From Hydractinia symbiolongicarpus (lineage: Eukaryota; Cnidaria; Hydrozoa; Anthoathecata; Hydractiniidae), in NCBI RefSeq assembly GCF_029227915.1, contig NC_079876.1, forward strand, positions 38,423,828 to 38,487,827: a DNA stretch of 64,000 nt, given 5' to 3'. Under the pieces are notes generated by a model, which saw nothing but the letters and a program-made list of their open reading frames with translations, was not told where the DNA came from and did no database searches. Of the stretch, positions 62,442 through 64,000 are shown piece after piece. The number at the start of each line of letters is the position of its first letter. Position 1 is the stretch's first letter. The position numbers and the translations under genes are program-made.

Positions 62442-64000
62442 TCGTTTTGGAAATGAGTTTACTCACAGGGTACTTTCTTTGTATACATTCGACTATACGG
62501 GCCAAGCCCGGGATTTACGGGAAATCGCGGGTTTTCGTTTGCCGGCGATTAAACTTCTTTTATTCAGCGTCTCATCAAAAATGAAAACAAATTTAAAAAC
62601 TGCTAGTCTCATGCGTTTTAGTGGTGAAAAAATAATTTAAAAAATGGTTCGTGAAATCTGTTTACTTCCTGGGTACTTTCTTTGTATACTTTTGACTATA
62701 CGGGCCGAGTCCGGGATTTACGGGAAGTCGCGGGTTTTCGTTTGCCGGCAATTAAACTTCTTTTATTCAGCGTCTCATCAAAAATGAAAACATTTTTAAA
62801 AACTACAAATCTCATGGGCTTAAGTGGTGAAATAATAAGTTAAAAAATCGTTTGGGAAATGAGTTTACTCCCTGGGTACTTTCTTTGTATACTTTTGACT
62901 AAACGGGCCGAGTCCTGGATTTACGGGAAATCGCAGGTTTCGTTTGCCGGCGATTAAACTTCTTTTATTCAGCTTCTCATCAAAAATGAACACATTTTTG
63001 AAAACTACAAGTCTTATGCGTTTTAGTGGTGAAAAAATAATTTAAAAAATCGTTCTGGAAACAAGTTTACTCACAGGGTACTTTTTTTGTATACATTCGA
63101 CTATACGGGCCAAGCCCTGGATTTACGGGAAATCGCGGGTTTTCGTTTGCCGGCGATTAAACCTCTTTCATTAAGCGTCTCATCAAAAATGAAAACATTT
63201 TTGAAAACTACAAGTCTCATGCGTTTTAGTGGTGAAAAAATAATATAAAAAATCGTTCGGGAAATGAGTTTACTGCCTGGGTACTTTCTTTGTATACTTT
63301 TGACTATACGGGCCAAGCCCGGGATTTACGGGAAATCGCGAATTTTCGTTTGCCGGCGATTAAACCTCTTTCATTAAGCGTCTCATCAAAAATGAAAACA
63401 TTTTTGAAAACTACAAGTCTCATGCGTTTTAGTGGTGAAAAGATAATTTAAAAAATCGTTTTGGAAATGAGTTTACTCACAGGGTACTTTCTTTGTATAC
63501 ATTCGACTATACGGGCCAAGCCCGGGATTTACGGGAAATCGCGGGTTTTCGTTTGCCGGCGATTAAACTTCTTTTATTCAGCGTCTCATCAAAAATGAAA
63601 ACAAATTTAAAAACTGCTAGTCTCATGCGTTTTAGTGGTGAAAAAATAATTTAAAAAATGGTTCGTGAAATCTGTTTACTTCCTGGGTACTTTCTTTGTA
63701 TACTTTTGACTATACGGGCCGAGTCCGGGATTTACGGGAAGTCGCGGGTTTTCGTTTGCCGGCAATTAAACTTCTTTTATTCAGCGTCTCATCAAAAATG
63801 AAAACATTTTTAAAAACTACAAATCTCATGGGCTTAAGTGGTGAAATAATAATTTAAAAAATCGTTTGGGAAATGAGTTTACTCCCTGGGTACTTTCTTT
63901 GTATACTTTTGACTAAACGGGCCGAGTCCTGGATTTACGGGAAATCGCAGGTTTTCGTTTGCCGGCGATTAAACTTCTTTTATTCAGCTTCTCATCAAAA
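62442..64000. repeat. 1014-bp (5-mer) tandem duplication running off the end
   Basis: From 63,456 to the window end the sequence repeats 62,442-62,985 at 1014 bp. Both copies share the otherwise rare GAGTCCTGGATTT beside CTAAACGG. The monomer at about 63,253-63,455 is chimeric: it follows the anchor but has CGCGAATTTTCG and CCTCTTTCATTAAG instead of the usual CAGTGTCTAATC unit. The array continues past base 64,000. Confidence 0.85.

Larger units (their letters stand above)
57095..62900. repeat. 7300-bp (36-mer) super-repeat, right copy
   Basis: Partner of 49,795-55,600. Its left edge lies in a chimeric monomer: sequence before about 57,095 is the TTAATCCACTTTCATTAAG type, and after it the GAAATCATTTTTG/TCTTATG type. 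The right edge is at about 62,900, where CTAAACGG replaces CTATACGG. Both edges lie inside monomers, as expected for recombination between mispaired units. Confidence 0.92.
60061..63100. repeat. HOR unit anchor-to-anchor, 3040 bp (15 monomers)
   Basis: Matches 52,761-55,600 at 7300 bp over nearly its whole length. It then joins at about 62,900 to the CTAAACGG/GAACAC unit that precedes an anchor, bypassing the four-monomer segment present at 55,600-56,400. The anchor at 63,101-63,316 begins the next, truncated unit. Confidence 0.85.
1..64000. repeat. Satellite DNA array, ~203-bp monomer, ~315 copies
   Basis: The window is a single tandem array. The same ~203-bp unit follows itself head-to-tail, always in one orientation, with no inverted block and no interrupting unique sequence. 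Most monomers are 203 bp; 201- and 202-bp forms recur, and occasional one- or two-base indels occur. A hand-counted consensus is about 37% GC with about 12 CpG dinucleotides. Both ends cut through the repeat, so the array is longer than the window. Satellites of this size and organisation usually sit in eukaryotic centromeric, pericentromeric or subtelomeric heterochromatin; which one applies here cannot be told from the sequence. I do not recognise the family. Confidence 0.97.

Noticed and set aside
1-64000. CRISPR array
   Set aside because: The repeat is about 203 bp with no unique spacers between copies and no adjacent cas genes, so it does not fit a 23-50 bp repeat with variable spacers.
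1-64000. Ribosomal DNA spacer sub-repeats or tRNA/5S clusters
   Set aside because: No rRNA, 5S or tRNA sequence (for example GGTTCGAATCC-type T-arm) occurs anywhere. The array is purely one family.
1-64000. Transposon terminal repeats or insertion sites
   Set aside because: No interruption, target-site duplication or foreign sequence breaks the monomer succession. All joins are monomer-to-monomer within homology.

Overview
The whole 64 kb window is one uninterrupted tandem satellite-DNA array. A unit of about 203 bp repeats head-to-tail in the same orientation from the first base to the last, roughly 315 copies. It enters and leaves the window mid-array. I see no protein gene, RNA gene, transposon, CRISPR array or unique-sequence island. 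The short open frames (61-110 codons) are the same stretch of the monomer read again and again and carry no gene signal.

The organism is most likely a eukaryote, with this locus in pericentromeric, centromeric or other constitutive heterochromatin. The reasons are a nucleosome-scale monomer, multi-level higher-order repeats (HORs) and the absence of genes. By hand count, a consensus monomer is about 37% GC with about 12 CpGs where about 7 are expected. CpG is therefore not depleted, which argues weakly against a genome with heavy germline CpG methylation such as a vertebrate. I do not recognise the monomer and will not name a species.

Layout. Bases 1-5,130 are a heterogeneous mosaic of four monomer types reiterated at offsets of 2229, 809 and 1415 bp. 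Bases 5,130-13,380 carry a 3444-bp (17-mer) duplication with a 1419-bp (7-mer) duplication nested in it. Bases 13,200-24,000 hold smaller duplications with offsets of 2233, 1013, 812 and 406 bp. From 26.6 kb to the end, a distinctive anchor monomer recurs every 11-27 monomers and defines irregular HORs of 2.2-5.5 kb. The right-hand part (46.5-62.9 kb) contains the longest and most similar repeats: 3852 bp, and a 7300-bp super-repeat whose copies differ by only a few bases by eye over 5.8 kb. Almost every offset is close to a whole number of monomers, the expected trace of unequal crossing-over or related recombination in register.

Within a monomer, a GC-rich core of about 70 bp carries three consecutive dyad symmetries and up to four G-triplets. 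It is flanked by AT-rich sequence with many short A/T tracts. Two subfamilies (A: CTTTTGAC with TTTTATTCAG; B: CATTCGAC with TTTCATTAAG) are mixed and recombined, and several chimeric monomers mark exchange points. The most unusual sequence-level observation is a 201-bp subfamily that lost one base from each arm of the middle dyad, keeping its symmetry. No undescribed gene system is visible; what is of interest here is the satellite's structure and how it evolves.
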